DNA of 64,000 bases from Chloroflexota bacterium (GCA_030603665.1 JAUVXJ010000003.1:273377-337376), one strand, 5' to 3'. Shown: positions 1-8,476, counted from the first letter of the stretch. The notes: generated from the sequence alone by a model not told the origin. Numbers and translations: made by a program.

Positions 1-50
1 GGTGCCCACCCACTGCGGGGGGCGCCTCGGGTAGCGGCGGGTGCTTTGAC

Positions 51-79
51 ACCTCGGAGGTCTCGAAGACCTCCGAGGT
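51..79. repeat. Short palindromic repeat (13-bp stem, CGA loop)
   Basis: Arms 51-63 (ACCTCGGAGGTCT) and 67-79 are perfect reverse complements around a CGA loop. Imperfect relatives occur at 6341-6372 and 8643-8678. The equivalent spacer in repeat copy 2 lacks about 27 bp covering the element. No terminator T-run follows. Confidence 0.8.
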
Positions 80-111
80 CTGGGACGGGCCAGTTCCTCG
101 TTCTCTGGTTA

Positions 112-310
112 TCAGGATGGGTCAGATGCAGGCGATTCCGGCTTCTGGCCGAACTGCGTCTCGTACAGGTGGGCGTAGAGGCCGCCCCGTGCCAGCAGCT
201 CGACGTGGATGCCCTGCTCCACCAGGCGGCCTTCGTCCAGCACCAGGATCTGGTCGGCGGCCAGGATGGTGGACAGCCGGTGAGCGATAACCAGGCTGGT
301 CCGGCCTTCC
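112..310 (-). pseudogene. ABC exporter ATPase C-terminal remnant (copy 1)
   Basis: The reading frame gives the last ~60 residues of an exporter ATPase, including the H-loop segment [12 protein letters not shown] and the tail [16 protein letters not shown]. It is nearly identical to the end of the complete exporter at 6404-8311. Walker A, signature and Walker B are missing and the upstream sequence is unrelated, so it cannot make a working ATPase. It is a duplicated 3' end. Confidence 0.9.
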
Positions 311-399
311 GGATGCGGCCAGGCAGCCTGGTCCCACTCCTGGTGGCACGCCACCACAGGCTCGGCTCCCGTCCAAGAGACTGGGGTACGTCCCCGACG

Positions 400-696
400 C
401 TACGGGTAGTACTTCAACGCCAGTGGCAAGAAGCAGGGGAACACCGTCGAGCCCTCAGTGCACCAGTATCCCCCACACACGACGCAACTGCCGCTGAAGG
501 GGTAGGGTGGGCTGGCAACCCCCTGCCCCGCTGTGCTATTGACTATGTAGTTGGCTGAACTCACTGGCTGCCCGCCCCCGCCGATGACGTGCCACTCCAA
601 GTTGAAGTTGGCCGAGGTCTGAGCCAACCCCGTGCCCAGAGTGACCATCAGGGCGAAGAGCAGTACTCCAGTGGCGATCAAGACTCGCTTCTTCAT
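400..696 (-). CDS. Small secreted protein with LPLALKYYP tail
   Basis: A 98-residue protein with a clear signal peptide (MKKR, hydrophobic stretch to about residue 25, cleavage near GLAQ). The mature part reads SANFNLEWHVIGGGGQPVSS, has four Cys in its second half, and ends in FLPLALKYYP. Chloroflexota genomes hold many short exported proteins with this N-terminal theme and an LPL-type tail; the tail is probably a surface-retention signal, but this is inferred. It lies 12 bp downstream of the large secreted protein at 709-2211, same strand, so the two are probably co-transcribed and may be cell-surface partners. No catalytic motif is visible. Confidence 0.75.
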   Translation of the reverse strand: MKKRVLIATGVLLFALMVTLGTGLAQTSANFNLEWHVIGGGGQPVSSANYIVNSTAGQGVASPPYPFSGSCVVCGGYWCTEGSTVFPCFLPLALKYYP

Positions 697-708
697 CTCC
701 GTGCTCCC

Positions 709-2211
709 CTACTGCAACGTGATCAGCACAGGGATGACGCCAGTTCCAGAGTCGAGCGAGCCCAGTGCCTTGCCGATGATAGTGCCCACCTGCGGGTTCG
801 TGGCCCTCATTGCATGGCCAGGAGTATCGGAGGAAACGAGCAGGTCGCCGGGTTGGATGGCCCCGTAGGAGGCGTCCACCTTGATAGCCCTGAAGCTGCC
901 AAGGGTGACCACGCCAACGTACTCGCCCCGGGCTATGCCGCCCTCGGCCATGGAGGCCGTGCTGTCCACGAAATCTCCCGCGCTGTCCGCTTCTGTCTCT
1001 TGAGCTCCCACCTCCTTGGAGGGGGTTACAAACTGTCTGTCAACCACCCCTATCACGGCGGTGCTGTTTGCCCCTGAGGCCTTCCGAACCCTGGGGACGG
1101 GGATACTGCCCAGGACAGGATCGGCTGCCCCGGTTATGACCACCACGTCTCCCAGTTCCAGCGACTCCCGCCCATCGTTGAGGGCTATGTCTACCACGTA
1201 ACCAGTCTTGGAGCCACCGGCAGTTATGTCTCCCACCGCATGGATGTCGTCCGCGACATATATGCCGACGTTACCATCGAAGTAGGCGTCAAACCAGCCA
1301 CTGTCGCCCTCGACATAGAGCCCCCGGTAGTTCTGACTGGTGAAGTAGCCACCATACGTGTCTTGACTGCGGCCGTTAACCCCGCTGCCGTTGGTGCTCC
1401 TGCCAAGGACACCAGACCCGCCGATGCTCTGGCCGAACACGCCGCTCCTGCTCCCTTCGCTCTTGCCGTGGACTCCGATCTCGTTCTGGCTGACGAAGAA
1501 GCCACCCTCGCGATTGACACTGCGCCCGTAGACACCGTGGCTATCGACACTGGAGCCATAGACACCAGCCTTGTTCTCACTAAGGCCCGACACGCCATGG
1601 TTATCCGTGCTCGACCCGAGCGCGCCATGGCCGCCAGTCGACTCGCCACGGATCGCTGAGCCGGTGGCCGCGGAAGCGAACACGGCTCGGGCCAGGGGGT
1701 AGAAGCCATCCACATCCACCTTCAGCACCCACCCATCTGCTGCCGTGGGTGCGCCCACAATCTGCGCCCCGGGTCGCAGGCTTAGGGCATACGGTACGGG
1801 CACCAACTCCTGCCGAGGCGAAAGCCAGTCCCCATCCACGTAGATGCGCAGCCACAGCGCCTGGCCATTGAAGTCGGCCGGGTCCACAGCCAGTTCCACG
1901 TTGAACAGCCCTTGATCCACATCGACGCTCACTAGGCCGCTGTCCCAAAGCGACGTGCCTCCGGTGACGATATCGTAGATCTCGAACCGCATCGGATACG
2001 TGCCATCCAGGGGTGTGCCGCCAGTATCTGTCAACCGGCCCTGGTAGTTGATCTTGTCTGCCACCATGGCTGCGAGAGATACATCCCCCTCGGCCGTCAC
2101 TTCTCCCTCTGGCCCCTGCGCCAGGGCGGTGCCCACCAGCCACACCACAGCCAGCAACCCCACCGTGGCTCCAACCGTGAGCCACACCTTGCGCCACACT
2201 CTTGCGTTCAT
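709..2211 (-). CDS. Secreted tail-fibre-like repeat protein
   Basis: A 500-residue exported protein. A signal peptide covers roughly residues 1-31 (ending GTALAQ). Next comes a domain containing INYQGRLTDTGGTPLDGTYP and FEIYDI, known from exported proteins of several environmental phyla. Residues ~190-300 hold short repeats of the type G-V-(Y/N/F)-G-x-S, typical of beta-helical tail-fibre or S74-like stalks. The C-terminal ~180 residues form a separate beta-rich domain (GDVVVITG, PGDLLVSSDTPGHAMRA). No S74 autoprotease catalytic residues were identified, so a structural surface role is more likely. It lies between an O-antigen-ligase-like gene and the 98-residue secreted protein, a surface-assembly context. 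Confidence 0.75.
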   Translation of the reverse strand: MNARVWRKVWLTVGATVGLLAVVWLVGTALAQGPEGEVTAEGDVSLAAMVADKINYQGRLTDTGGTPLDGTYPMRFEIYDIVTGGTSLWDSGLVSVDVDQGLFNVELAVDPADFNGQALWLRIYVDGDWLSPRQELVPVPYALSLRPGAQIVGAPTAADGWVLKVDVDGFYPLARAVFASAATGSAIRGESTGGHGALGSSTDNHGVSGLSENKAGVYGSSVDSHGVYGRSVNREGGFFVSQNEIGVHGKSEGSRSGVFGQSIGGSGVLGRSTNGSGVNGRSQDTYGGYFTSQNYRGLYVEGDSGWFDAYFDGNVGIYVADDIHAVGDITAGGSKTGYVVDIALNDGRESLELGDVVVITGAADPVLGSIPVPRVRKASGANSTAVIGVVDRQFVTPSKEVGAQETEADSAGDFVDSTASMAEGGIARGEYVGVVTLGSFRAIKVDASYGAIQPGDLLVSSDTPGHAMRATNPQVGTIIGKALGSLDSGTGVIPVLITLQ

Positions 2212-2274
2212 TCCTCAACCTCCTCTTTCTCCCATTGCTTCGTACCGCTCACTCGATTTGTCAGCGATCGTTTC

Positions 2275-4266
2275 TCATCTTTCACCCCCCACCTCACTCC
2301 ACCGCGCTGCTTCCCGCACAGCCCAGGCTGCCTCCGTCTCCTGCCCCAGCGCCAGGTAGAGATCGGCTAAGTGGCCGTAGGCTATCCCATCGGTGGCGTC
2401 AAGAGCCACGGCCCGCTCCAACGCCGCCGCTCCCTCCTCCAACCGCCCTTGACGCGCCAATACCAACCCCAGCGCCGTATGGTAGGTCGCCACGTTCGGC
2501 GCGAGTTCCAGCGTCTGCCGGTAGGCCGCCTCCGCCCCACGGTACCGGACTGGCTCAAGCTCTCCCCAGATGGCATACAGTTCGCCCCGCGCCGCCCATA
2601 CTTCGGGGTCATCGGGACTGAGCCCGTCGGCGACGGCCAGTTGCGCTTCGGCAGCGGGAAACTGCCCGCTCTGGACGAGGACCCAGGCCAACCCCAGGCG
2701 GTATTCCGATTCCAGCGGCCAAAGCTGCACGGCTTGTCTGCCTGCCGATAGTCGCTCCTCCAGCGGCACAGCATCTTGCTGGGATTTCCAGTAGGCGGCG
2801 TCGGCCACCAGGGGCCGCAAGCAGATCAGACCAACGAGGGTCAACACGGCTATGGTGGGGGCAGCGTACAGAAGCAGCGCGGCCAGCCTGGGAGGGGCGG
2901 ACTTCTTCAGAGCCGAAGGCGACAGGCCACGTCCCAGGGCTGCGCTAAGTGCCAGCGTCAGCCAGAAGACGGTGGCGCTTGCCGCGAGGTCGAAACCGAA
3001 CTGGAGATCCGCCACATGCCCACCAACCGCCGCCGCCAGCGTCGCCCACGCTACCTGCGACCAGCGATCGGAGCTGGACCGCAGCCCGCGCCAAGCCTGC
3101 CTGCCGAAGCCCAAGAGCAGCACACCGTAGGCCGCTGCGCCCACCAGCCCCGCGCTCATGCCCAGGTCGAGCCACACGTTATGGGCCCGGTCCACCGTCA
3201 CGTGCCTCCCCTGGTAGTAGACCAATTGCGGAGGGAATACGCTGGCGAAGACCGGCCGCATCGTCTCTGGCCCGTACCCCAGCCAAGGGCGGGCCATGAC
3301 CAGCGGCAGCGTGGCCCGCCAGGTCGTCAGCCGCGCAGCCGTGGACCCTGCATCAGTGGCAGCCAGCGTCCCCAATCGATCCAGGCCGGGGAGTTCAGCC
3401 AGGGAGGCCAAGGGGGAATCGGCCGAGTTGAGCACTGCCACCACGCCTACCGCCAGCATCCCCACGGCAAGCAGGGTTAGTGCAAGCCGTCTGTCGTGGG
3501 TCGCTAGGGCCCATGCCAGGCCAAAGAGCAGCGCCGCTGTGCCCAGGCCCACCCATGCCCCCCTCGCTTGCGTGCATGCCAAGGTAAGCAACTGCGCAGC
3601 CAAGAGCGGTCCATAAGGCCAACGGCAGCGAGCGACCAGCGCTCGCCCTAGTGTGAGTGGCACTGCCAGAACAAGATAGGAGCCCAGGAAGTTGGCACGC
3701 CCCACTGTGGAGAGAACGGACGAGGCGGCGTCGGTTTGCCAGTCCAGCGGGTCGAGCCCCACGGCCTGAACGAGACCGTAGGCGACAACCGGCGCGCTAC
3801 CCCAAACCAAGGCGGTCCACAATCGCTCCGCCTGAGCTCGGCTACGCAAGCCTGTCGCGGTGAGTAGGAAAAGGGCCAGGTACGCGCCGACGGTGAGCAA
3901 CCCTTGCTGTCGCTCATAGGAGCCCCACAGGCTAAGGCGAGGGTTAACGGAGAGGGCGGTGGCCAGGCCCAGCGCCAGCCCAAGAGCGAGCGCTGGCCAG
4001 ACCAGGGGAGTGTCAGGCCACCGAAGCGGTGAGCCGCCGCGTTGGCCCCACGCATCGATGAACTGCACCAGGGCCGCCAAGCCCATCAGCAGGACCAGCG
4101 CCCGCAGCAGCGCAGCCTTCGGCAGCTCGAACCCGCTGCCTGCCAACGGGTTGAAGGCCAGAGGCACGCCCACGGCTGCCGCCAGCCAGCCCGCCTCTAC
4201 CGCCCGGGCGCACCAATCGGAATGCCCCAAAGACTCCCGTGCGCACATCGCGCTTCTCCCAACCAC
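2275..4266 (-). CDS. O-antigen ligase/polymerase (Wzy_C) family membrane protein with TPR tail
   Basis: A 663-residue multi-spanning protein with about 11-12 hydrophobic segments in residues 20-480. The periplasmic-loop motif around RAHNVWLDLGMSAGLVG is typical of the Wzy_C/O-antigen ligase domain. Residues ~500-655 are soluble and contain tetratricopeptide repeats (PEVWAARGELYAIWGE, ATYHTALGLVLARQGRLEEG). The family transfers or polymerises lipid-linked glycans at the outer face of the membrane; TPR-fused forms are common in Chloroflexota and may glycosylate proteins. The start at 4266 is the upstream-most; a Met six codons later (4248) is equally plausible. It lies 63 bp upstream of the tail-fibre-like gene on the same strand. 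Confidence 0.8.
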   Translation of the reverse strand: MVGRSAMCARESLGHSDWCARAVEAGWLAAAVGVPLAFNPLAGSGFELPKAALLRALVLLMGLAALVQFIDAWGQRGGSPLRWPDTPLVWPALALGLALGLATALSVNPRLSLWGSYERQQGLLTVGAYLALFLLTATGLRSRAQAERLWTALVWGSAPVVAYGLVQAVGLDPLDWQTDAASSVLSTVGRANFLGSYLVLAVPLTLGRALVARCRWPYGPLLAAQLLTLACTQARGAWVGLGTAALLFGLAWALATHDRRLALTLLAVGMLAVGVVAVLNSADSPLASLAELPGLDRLGTLAATDAGSTAARLTTWRATLPLVMARPWLGYGPETMRPVFASVFPPQLVYYQGRHVTVDRAHNVWLDLGMSAGLVGAAAYGVLLLGFGRQAWRGLRSSSDRWSQVAWATLAAAVGGHVADLQFGFDLAASATVFWLTLALSAALGRGLSPSALKKSAPPRLAALLLYAAPTIAVLTLVGLICLRPLVADAAYWKSQQDAVPLEERLSAGRQAVQLWPLESEYRLGLAWVLVQSGQFPAAEAQLAVADGLSPDDPEVWAARGELYAIWGELEPVRYRGAEAAYRQTLELAPNVATYHTALGLVLARQGRLEEGAAALERAVALDATDGIAYGHLADLYLALGQETEAAWAVREAARWSEVGGER

Positions 4267-4559
4267 CCGATGGGCTTTGACAACTGCGCGACTTCTAGGG
4301 TCTCTATGCCTGGTCTCTCAATTGTACTACAGGTGGGGGGATGCTCCAAGGACGAAACGAATTCATCGGAAGGTCTCGCGGTACGTGCGCCTCACGGTTG
4401 TGTCCTTCAACCCTTTCGCCTTTGCCCTCTGTTGCCCTATCCACCCGGGCTGGTCTTGCGCAGTCAGGCTTCTGGGGACTGGGTAGCCCCCTCATCCATT
4501 CCGTGGGAGATGATGATCCTGCCGCGCGAACGTCTGCCCGGCAGGAGGACCAGCACCCG
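4267..4559. other. Intergenic stretch without recognisable gene
   Basis: Between the start of the O-antigen-ligase gene and repeat copy 2. Open frames here give low-complexity, shadow-like translations. I see no protein family, RNA or clear promoter. It probably represents decayed sequence adjoining the hsdM scar at 4560. Confidence 0.5.
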
Positions 4560-5159
4560 GTCCACGTCCGCCAACTCGCGATGCACCCGGTCGGCGATGG
4601 TGCCCACCCGCTGTGGGGGGCGCCTCGAGTAGCGGCGGCTGCTTTGACACCTCGGACGGGCCGGTTCCTCGTTCTCTGCTTATCAGGACAGGTCAAGATG
4701 TAGGCGATTCCGGCTTCTGGCCGAACTGCGTCTCGTATAGGTGGGCGTACAGGCCGCCCCGTGCCCGCAGCTCGACGTGGGTGCCCTGCTCCACCAGGCG
4801 GCCTTCGTCCAGCACCAGGATCTGGTCGGCGGCCAGGATGGTGGACAGCCGGTGAGCGATAACGAGGCTGGTGCGGCCCTCCAGCAGTGGCTCTAGCGCC
4901 GCCTGGATCAGCGCCTCGCTGTGCGAATCCAGGTGCGAGGTCGCCTCGTCCAGTATGAGCAGGCAGGGGTCTTTGAGGATCACGCGGGCGATGGCCAGCC
5001 GCTGCTTCTCGCCGCCGCTGAACCGGTAGCCTCGCTCGCCGACCACCGTGTCGTAGCCGTTGGGCAACCCCGCAATAAAGTCGTGTATGTTGGCCGCCCG
5101 GCAGGCGGTCTCGAGCTCAGCCTGGGTGGCGTCGGGGTCGGCGTACAGCAGGTTGGCCC
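4560..5159. repeat. Segmental repeat, copy 2
   Basis: Matches 6254-6879 nearly base for base from GTCCACGTCCGCC (4560) to GGTTGGCCC (5159). It contains, in minus-strand order, 467 bp of ABC exporter 3' end (5159-4693), the spacer, and a few codons of hsdM ([15 protein letters not shown], about 4609-4560) before unrelated sequence begins. The spacer lacks the ~27-bp palindrome found in copies 1 and 3, which accounts for most of the 26-bp length difference (600 versus 626 bp). Confidence 0.88.
4693..5159 (-). pseudogene. ABC exporter ATPase C-terminal remnant (copy 2)
   Basis: The frame encodes the exporter ATPase from just after the Q-loop region to the stop: [20 protein letters not shown], signature FSGGEKQR, Walker [10 protein letters not shown] and the H-loop are present, but Walker A and the whole membrane domain are absent. 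Homology breaks sharply at 5159. The frame stays open to about 5709, but that extension runs antisense through the NYN gene and its promoter and has no similarity to an exporter. This is a truncated duplicate. Confidence 0.9.
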
Positions 5160-5225
5160 AGATGAGCTGGTTCAGCCGGCCGGCCTGCGGCCTACAGGCT
5201 CCGGCCGCCGTCCAGTGGCGGCCTG

Positions 5226-5253
5226 TTGACTTTTGGCGAAAGTGTGGTATACT
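5226..5253 (+). promoter_or_regulatory. Sigma70-type promoter of the NYN gene
   Basis: TTGACT at 5226-5231 and TATACT at 5248-5253 with a 16-bp spacer. The expected start of transcription is near 5260, giving a leader of about 84 nt before the NYN start codon. Confidence 0.8.
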
Positions 5254-5259
5254 ATAGTC

Positions 5260-5331
5260 ATGAACCCCCCCGGAGATAGCATCTCCGGGCCGACGCCCAC
5301 CCGTAAGGGTGGGTCGTCTCTTTGTTGAGAC
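5260..5331 (+). promoter_or_regulatory. Structured leader (candidate cis-regulatory RNA) upstream of the NYN gene
   Basis: Three stem-loops can be drawn between promoter and start codon: 5271-5287 (CGGAGAT-AGC-ATCTCCG); 5292-5318 (GACG + CCCACCC, loop GTAA, GGGTGGG + bulged T + CGTC); and 5316-5331 (GTCTC-TTTGTT-GAGAC), which shares bases 5316-5318 with the second and could compete with its lower stem. The ribosome-binding site GGGAGG follows at 5334-5339. The same bases also encode a possible leaderless 22-codon peptide, ATG 5260 to TGA 5326-5328. I do not recognise a named riboswitch class. Confidence 0.6.
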
Positions 5332-5343
5332 AAGGGAGGCCCC

Positions 5344-5955
5344 ATGCAGCGAGTCGTCGCTTACGTTGATGGCTTCAATCTGTACTATGGCCTTCGCGAT
5401 AAGAGGTGGAAGTGGTTCTATTGGCTGAACATCCAATCGATGGTGCAGAACCTGCTGAAACCCAACCAGGCGCTGGTGAGCACCAAGTACTTCACCACGG
5501 TCATCAAACGACCGCCGGACAAACAAAAACGGCAAGCTGTCTTCCTCGAAGCGCTGCGAACCCTGAGCGACTTCAAGATATTCTACGGACATTGGCTGTC
5601 GAATCCGGTCACGTGCCGCAAGTGCGGCCACACCTACGAGGTTCATCACGAAAAGATGACCGACGTGAACATCGCCGTTGAACTGATGAGCGATGCTTTC
5701 CAGGACCATCTGGACGTGGCGTTACTCGTCTCGGCCGACAGCGATCTGGTTGGGCCGGTGAAGGCGATACGGGGACTCTTTCCCAGAAAGCGAGTGGTCA
5801 TCGCTTTCCCTCCCAAGCGGATCTCCGCCGCACTCAAGGCTGCTGCTCATGGTCACACCTTCATCGGTCGCAACGTTCTATCCAAGAGCGTATTCCCCGA
5901 TAAGGTGGTCAAGTCAGACGGCTTTGTGCTCTCCCGCCCGCCCGAGTGGCGCTAA
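5344..5955 (+). CDS. NYN-domain (LabA/DUF88-type) putative RNase
   Basis: A 203-residue protein of the NYN/PIN-like nuclease fold. The start [19 protein letters not shown] carries the first metal-binding Asp and the Asn; [15 protein letters not shown] gives the central acidic cluster; [16 protein letters not shown] gives the S-A-D-S-D motif that completes the site. [15 protein letters not shown] segment (residues ~85-98) adds a Cys pair and His residues, perhaps a small metal knuckle. NYN proteins are metal-dependent RNA endonucleases; the substrate is unknown. It is a single-gene unit on the plus strand among minus-strand genes, with its own promoter, structured leader and strong RBS, and it overlaps the convergent hsdM remnant by 3-4 nt at its 3' end. 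Self-regulation through the leader is an inference. Confidence 0.85.
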   Translation: MQRVVAYVDGFNLYYGLRDKRWKWFYWLNIQSMVQNLLKPNQALVSTKYFTTVIKRPPDKQKRQAVFLEALRTLSDFKIFYGHWLSNPVTCRKCGHTYEVHHEKMTDVNIAVELMSDAFQDHLDVALLVSADSDLVGPVKAIRGLFPRKRVVIAFPPKRISAALKAAAHGHTFIGRNVLSKSVFPDKVVKSDGFVLSRPPEWR

Positions 5956-6301
5956 TCGCCTCCTGATCCCCGCAACAAGTCCAGTCTCTGCCGAATCACC
6001 GAGCCCAGACGGGAGCTCTCTGCAAACTGCTCCTCCAACTGCGCCGTGAGGCGCTCCATCTTTTCCTCGAACGGCTCGCCGTTGTCCTGTACCTCGGCTG
6101 CGCCCACGTAACGACCGGGGGTGAGGATGTGGCGGTGCTGACGGATGTCTTCGAGCGTGGCAGAGCCCTACAGAAGCCGGGCACGTCCTCGTACTTGGGC
6201 TGGCAGCCCCTGTCCCCCCGCCAGGCGTGGTATGTGTCAGCGATCTTGGCGATGTCCACGTCCGCCAACTCGCGATGCACCCGGTCGATCATGGTGCCCA
6301 C
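5952..6301 (-). pseudogene. hsdM: hsdM 3' remnant (type I restriction methylase), frameshifted
   Basis: The minus strand encodes the C-terminal ~115 residues of a type I modification methylase: [35 protein letters not shown], then after a frameshift near 6165 [40 protein letters not shown] and a natural-looking stop at 5952-5954. The catalytic domain (NPPF motif) is absent and the 5' side runs into the repeat spacer (R-V-G-T-M at about 6301). It is therefore doubly broken. No hsdS or hsdR gene remains in the window; it records a former restriction system. Confidence 0.85.
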
Positions 6302-6879
6302 CCGCTGTGGGGGGCGCCTCGGGTAGCGGCGGGTGCTTTGACACCTGGGAGGTCTTCGAGACCTCCGGGGTCTGGGACGGGCCGGTTCCTCGTTCTCTGG
6401 TTATCAGGACAGGTCAGATGTAGTCGATTCCGGCTTCTGGCCGAACTGCGTCTCGTATAGGTGGGCGTAGAGGCCGCCCCGTGCCAGAAGCTCGACGTGG
6501 GTACCTTGCTCCACCAGGCGGCCTTCCTCCAGCACCAGGATCTGGTCGGCGGCCAGGATGGTGGACAGCCGGTGAGCGATAACCAGGCTGGTGCGGCCCT
6601 CCAGCAGCGGCTCTAGCGCCGCCTGGATCAGCGCCTCGCTGTGCGAGTCCAGGTGCGAGGTCGCCTCGTCCAGGATGAGCAGGCGAGGGTCTTTGAGGAT
6701 CACGCGGGCGATGGCCAGCCGCTGCTTCTCGCCCCCGCTGAACCGGTAGCCTCGCTCGCCGACCACCGTGTCGTAGCCGTTGGGCAACCCCGCAATAAAG
6801 TCGTGTATGTTGGCCGCCCGGCAGGCGGTCTCGAGCTCAGCCTGGGTGGCGTCGGGGTCGGCGTAAAGCAGGTTGGCCC
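6254..6879. repeat. Segmental repeat, copy 3 (parental copy overlapping the intact exporter gene)
   Basis: This is the version still joined to the complete exporter gene. It spans part of the hsdM remnant, the spacer with a palindrome (about 6341-6372), and the last ~470 bp of the exporter. Copies 1 and 2 match it up to about 310 and 5159. Confidence 0.85.
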
Positions 6880-8311
6880 GCACCGTGTCGTGGAACAGGT
6901 AGGTCTCCTGGGTCACCATGCCTATCTGCTGCGCCAGCGACTCCTGGCTCACGGCGCGCAGGTCGTGGCCGTCGAGGCTGATGCGGCCTTCGGTTGGATC
7001 GTAGAGGCGGGGCAGAAGATAGGTCACGGTCGTCTTGCCTGCGCCACTGGGACCCACCAGCGCAGCCAACCGCCCCGGGGAGATCTCGAACGACAGGTCT
7101 TGCAGCGCCCAGCGCCGCGTGGTGATCACGCCCACAGCCTTTTCCGGCTCGTCCCCATTTTCGTCCGGCCCGGCTGCGGGTTGCGCCGGCAACTCGTCCT
7201 CGGCCAGGTAGCTGAAGGACACATCCTCAAAGCGCACGAGGCCGTCCACGCGCTCCAGCTCGATCGCCCCAGGTTGGTCTTCGATCTCGACCGGTAGGTC
7301 CAGGTACTCGAACACCCGCTCAAAACTGACCATGGATTGGGCAAACTCGACCTGGACATTGGACAGGGACGAGATCGGTCCGTACAGCCGGCTCAGGTAG
7401 GCGGCAAAGGCGACGATGGTGCCGACGGTCATCGCCTCGCGCAGCACCTGGTAGCCACCCACCCAGTAGATCAGGGCCGTACCGATGGCGCTGGCGATGC
7501 CCAGCCCCAGGAAGAACCAGCGGCCCACCAGTGCCCGCCGCACACCGGTGTCGCGCAGATTCTGGCTCGTCTCGCGGAAGCGTGCCACCTCCTGGCGTTG
7601 GCGGCCAAAGGTCTTGACCAGCAGCACGCCGTTGATACCCAGCGTCTCGGTGATGATGCTGCTCATGTCGGCGTTGTATTGCATGGCCTGGCGGCGGATG
7701 CGGCGCAGAACGCGGCCCACCCGGCGCGCCGGCAGCAGGAACAGCGGCAGCACCGCCACCGAGAGCAGGGCCAGCCGCCATTCGATGGTGATCATCACCG
7801 CCAGCGTGGAGGCCAGGGTGATGCCGTTGATCACGATGTCGGGCAACGTGCCGGTCACAGCGCGCTGGGCGCCGACCACGTCGTTGTTGAAACGCGATAC
7901 GATCTCACCCGACCTGGTATGGGTGAAGAAGCGCAACGACATGCGCTGCAAGTGATCGTACATCGTCTGGCGCAGGTCGCAGATGATGCCCTCGCCCACG
8001 CGGGCGCCGAGGTACCGCTGTGCCACGCCGATGAGCCCGCTGACCACGGGGATGCCGATCATGCCCAGGGCCAGCAAGTTCAGCCGCGCGAAATCCCGGT
8101 TCGGCAACACGTTGTCGATCAGGTCGCGGTACAGCAGGGGCGGTACCAACCCGAGGAGGGCGTTGACGCCCATGGCCGCCAGCATCAATGCCAGCGAGGG
8201 CCAGTAGGGCCGGGCATAATCCAGCACCCGGCCCAGGAGTTGCCGGCTGACCTGGGGCTGGCTTTTCGATTCGTCATACTGCATGAAACTATGCCAACCG
8301 CCGTGATGCAT
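6404..8311 (-). CDS. ABC-type exporter, fused membrane and ATPase half-transporter
   Basis: A 635-residue MsbA/Sav1866-type exporter. Residues ~35-320 form the six-helix membrane domain (coupling region RMSLRFFTHTRSGEIVSRF). Residues ~358-620 form the ATPase: Walker A GPSGAGKTT (~420), Q-loop VTQETYLF, signature FSGGEKQR (~523), Walker [10 protein letters not shown] (~545), H-loop IAHRLST. All catalytic residues are present, so it should work as a homodimer or with a partner encoded elsewhere. Between the domains is a 30-residue acidic insert (ELPAQPAAGPDENGDEPEKA) not usual in the family. The substrate cannot be told; lipids, drugs or peptides are typical. The start at 8311 has a GAGGGAG site upstream. 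Its 3' end is duplicated twice downstream. Confidence 0.93.
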   Translation of the reverse strand: MHHGGWHSFMQYDESKSQPQVSRQLLGRVLDYARPYWPSLALMLAAMGVNALLGLVPPLLYRDLIDNVLPNRDFARLNLLALGMIGIPVVSGLIGVAQRYLGARVGEGIICDLRQTMYDHLQRMSLRFFTHTRSGEIVSRFNNDVVGAQRAVTGTLPDIVINGITLASTLAVMITIEWRLALLSVAVLPLFLLPARRVGRVLRRIRRQAMQYNADMSSIITETLGINGVLLVKTFGRQRQEVARFRETSQNLRDTGVRRALVGRWFFLGLGIASAIGTALIYWVGGYQVLREAMTVGTIVAFAAYLSRLYGPISSLSNVQVEFAQSMVSFERVFEYLDLPVEIEDQPGAIELERVDGLVRFEDVSFSYLAEDELPAQPAAGPDENGDEPEKAVGVITTRRWALQDLSFEISPGRLAALVGPSGAGKTTVTYLLPRLYDPTEGRISLDGHDLRAVSQESLAQQIGMVTQETYLFHDTVRANLLYADPDATQAELETACRAANIHDFIAGLPNGYDTVVGERGYRFSGGEKQRLAIARVILKDPRLLILDEATSHLDSHSEALIQAALEPLLEGRTSLVIAHRLSTILAADQILVLEEGRLVEQGTHVELLARGGLYAHLYETQFGQKPESTTSDLS

Positions 8312-8476
8312 GTTACTATTCTCCCTCTACTCGCGTAGCAGCCGTACTGCTGTCTCGGCCAGAATCGCCACACCAACCGACAGACAGCCAGCACCAAGGT
8401 CAAGAGGCGACTGGTTGATCTCGGATTCTGTTTCCAACAGGAGAGGAGACCATCTTCTATGATATTGTAGCAGCAA

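Larger units (their letters stand above)
1..310. repeat. Segmental repeat, copy 1 (ABC-exporter 3' end plus spacer)
   Basis: Bases 1-310 closely match 4599-4900 and 6293-6600. On the minus strand the unit runs from the end of an ABC ATPase gene, through about 110 bp of spacer, towards an hsdM fragment that here lies off the left edge. The spacer contains a perfect inverted repeat (51-79) that is absent from copy 2. Homology to the complete exporter gene stops near 308. Confidence 0.85.

Noticed and set aside
1240..1659. Plus-strand frame with regular Val/Ala/Asp composition
   Set aside because: It is the antisense shadow of the G-V-Y-G-x-S repeats in the secreted protein at 709-2211.
4693..5709. 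338-codon minus-strand frame apparently fusing an unknown N-terminus to an ABC ATPase
   Set aside because: The N-terminal half runs antisense through the NYN gene and its promoter and has no family; only 4693-5159 is exporter-derived.
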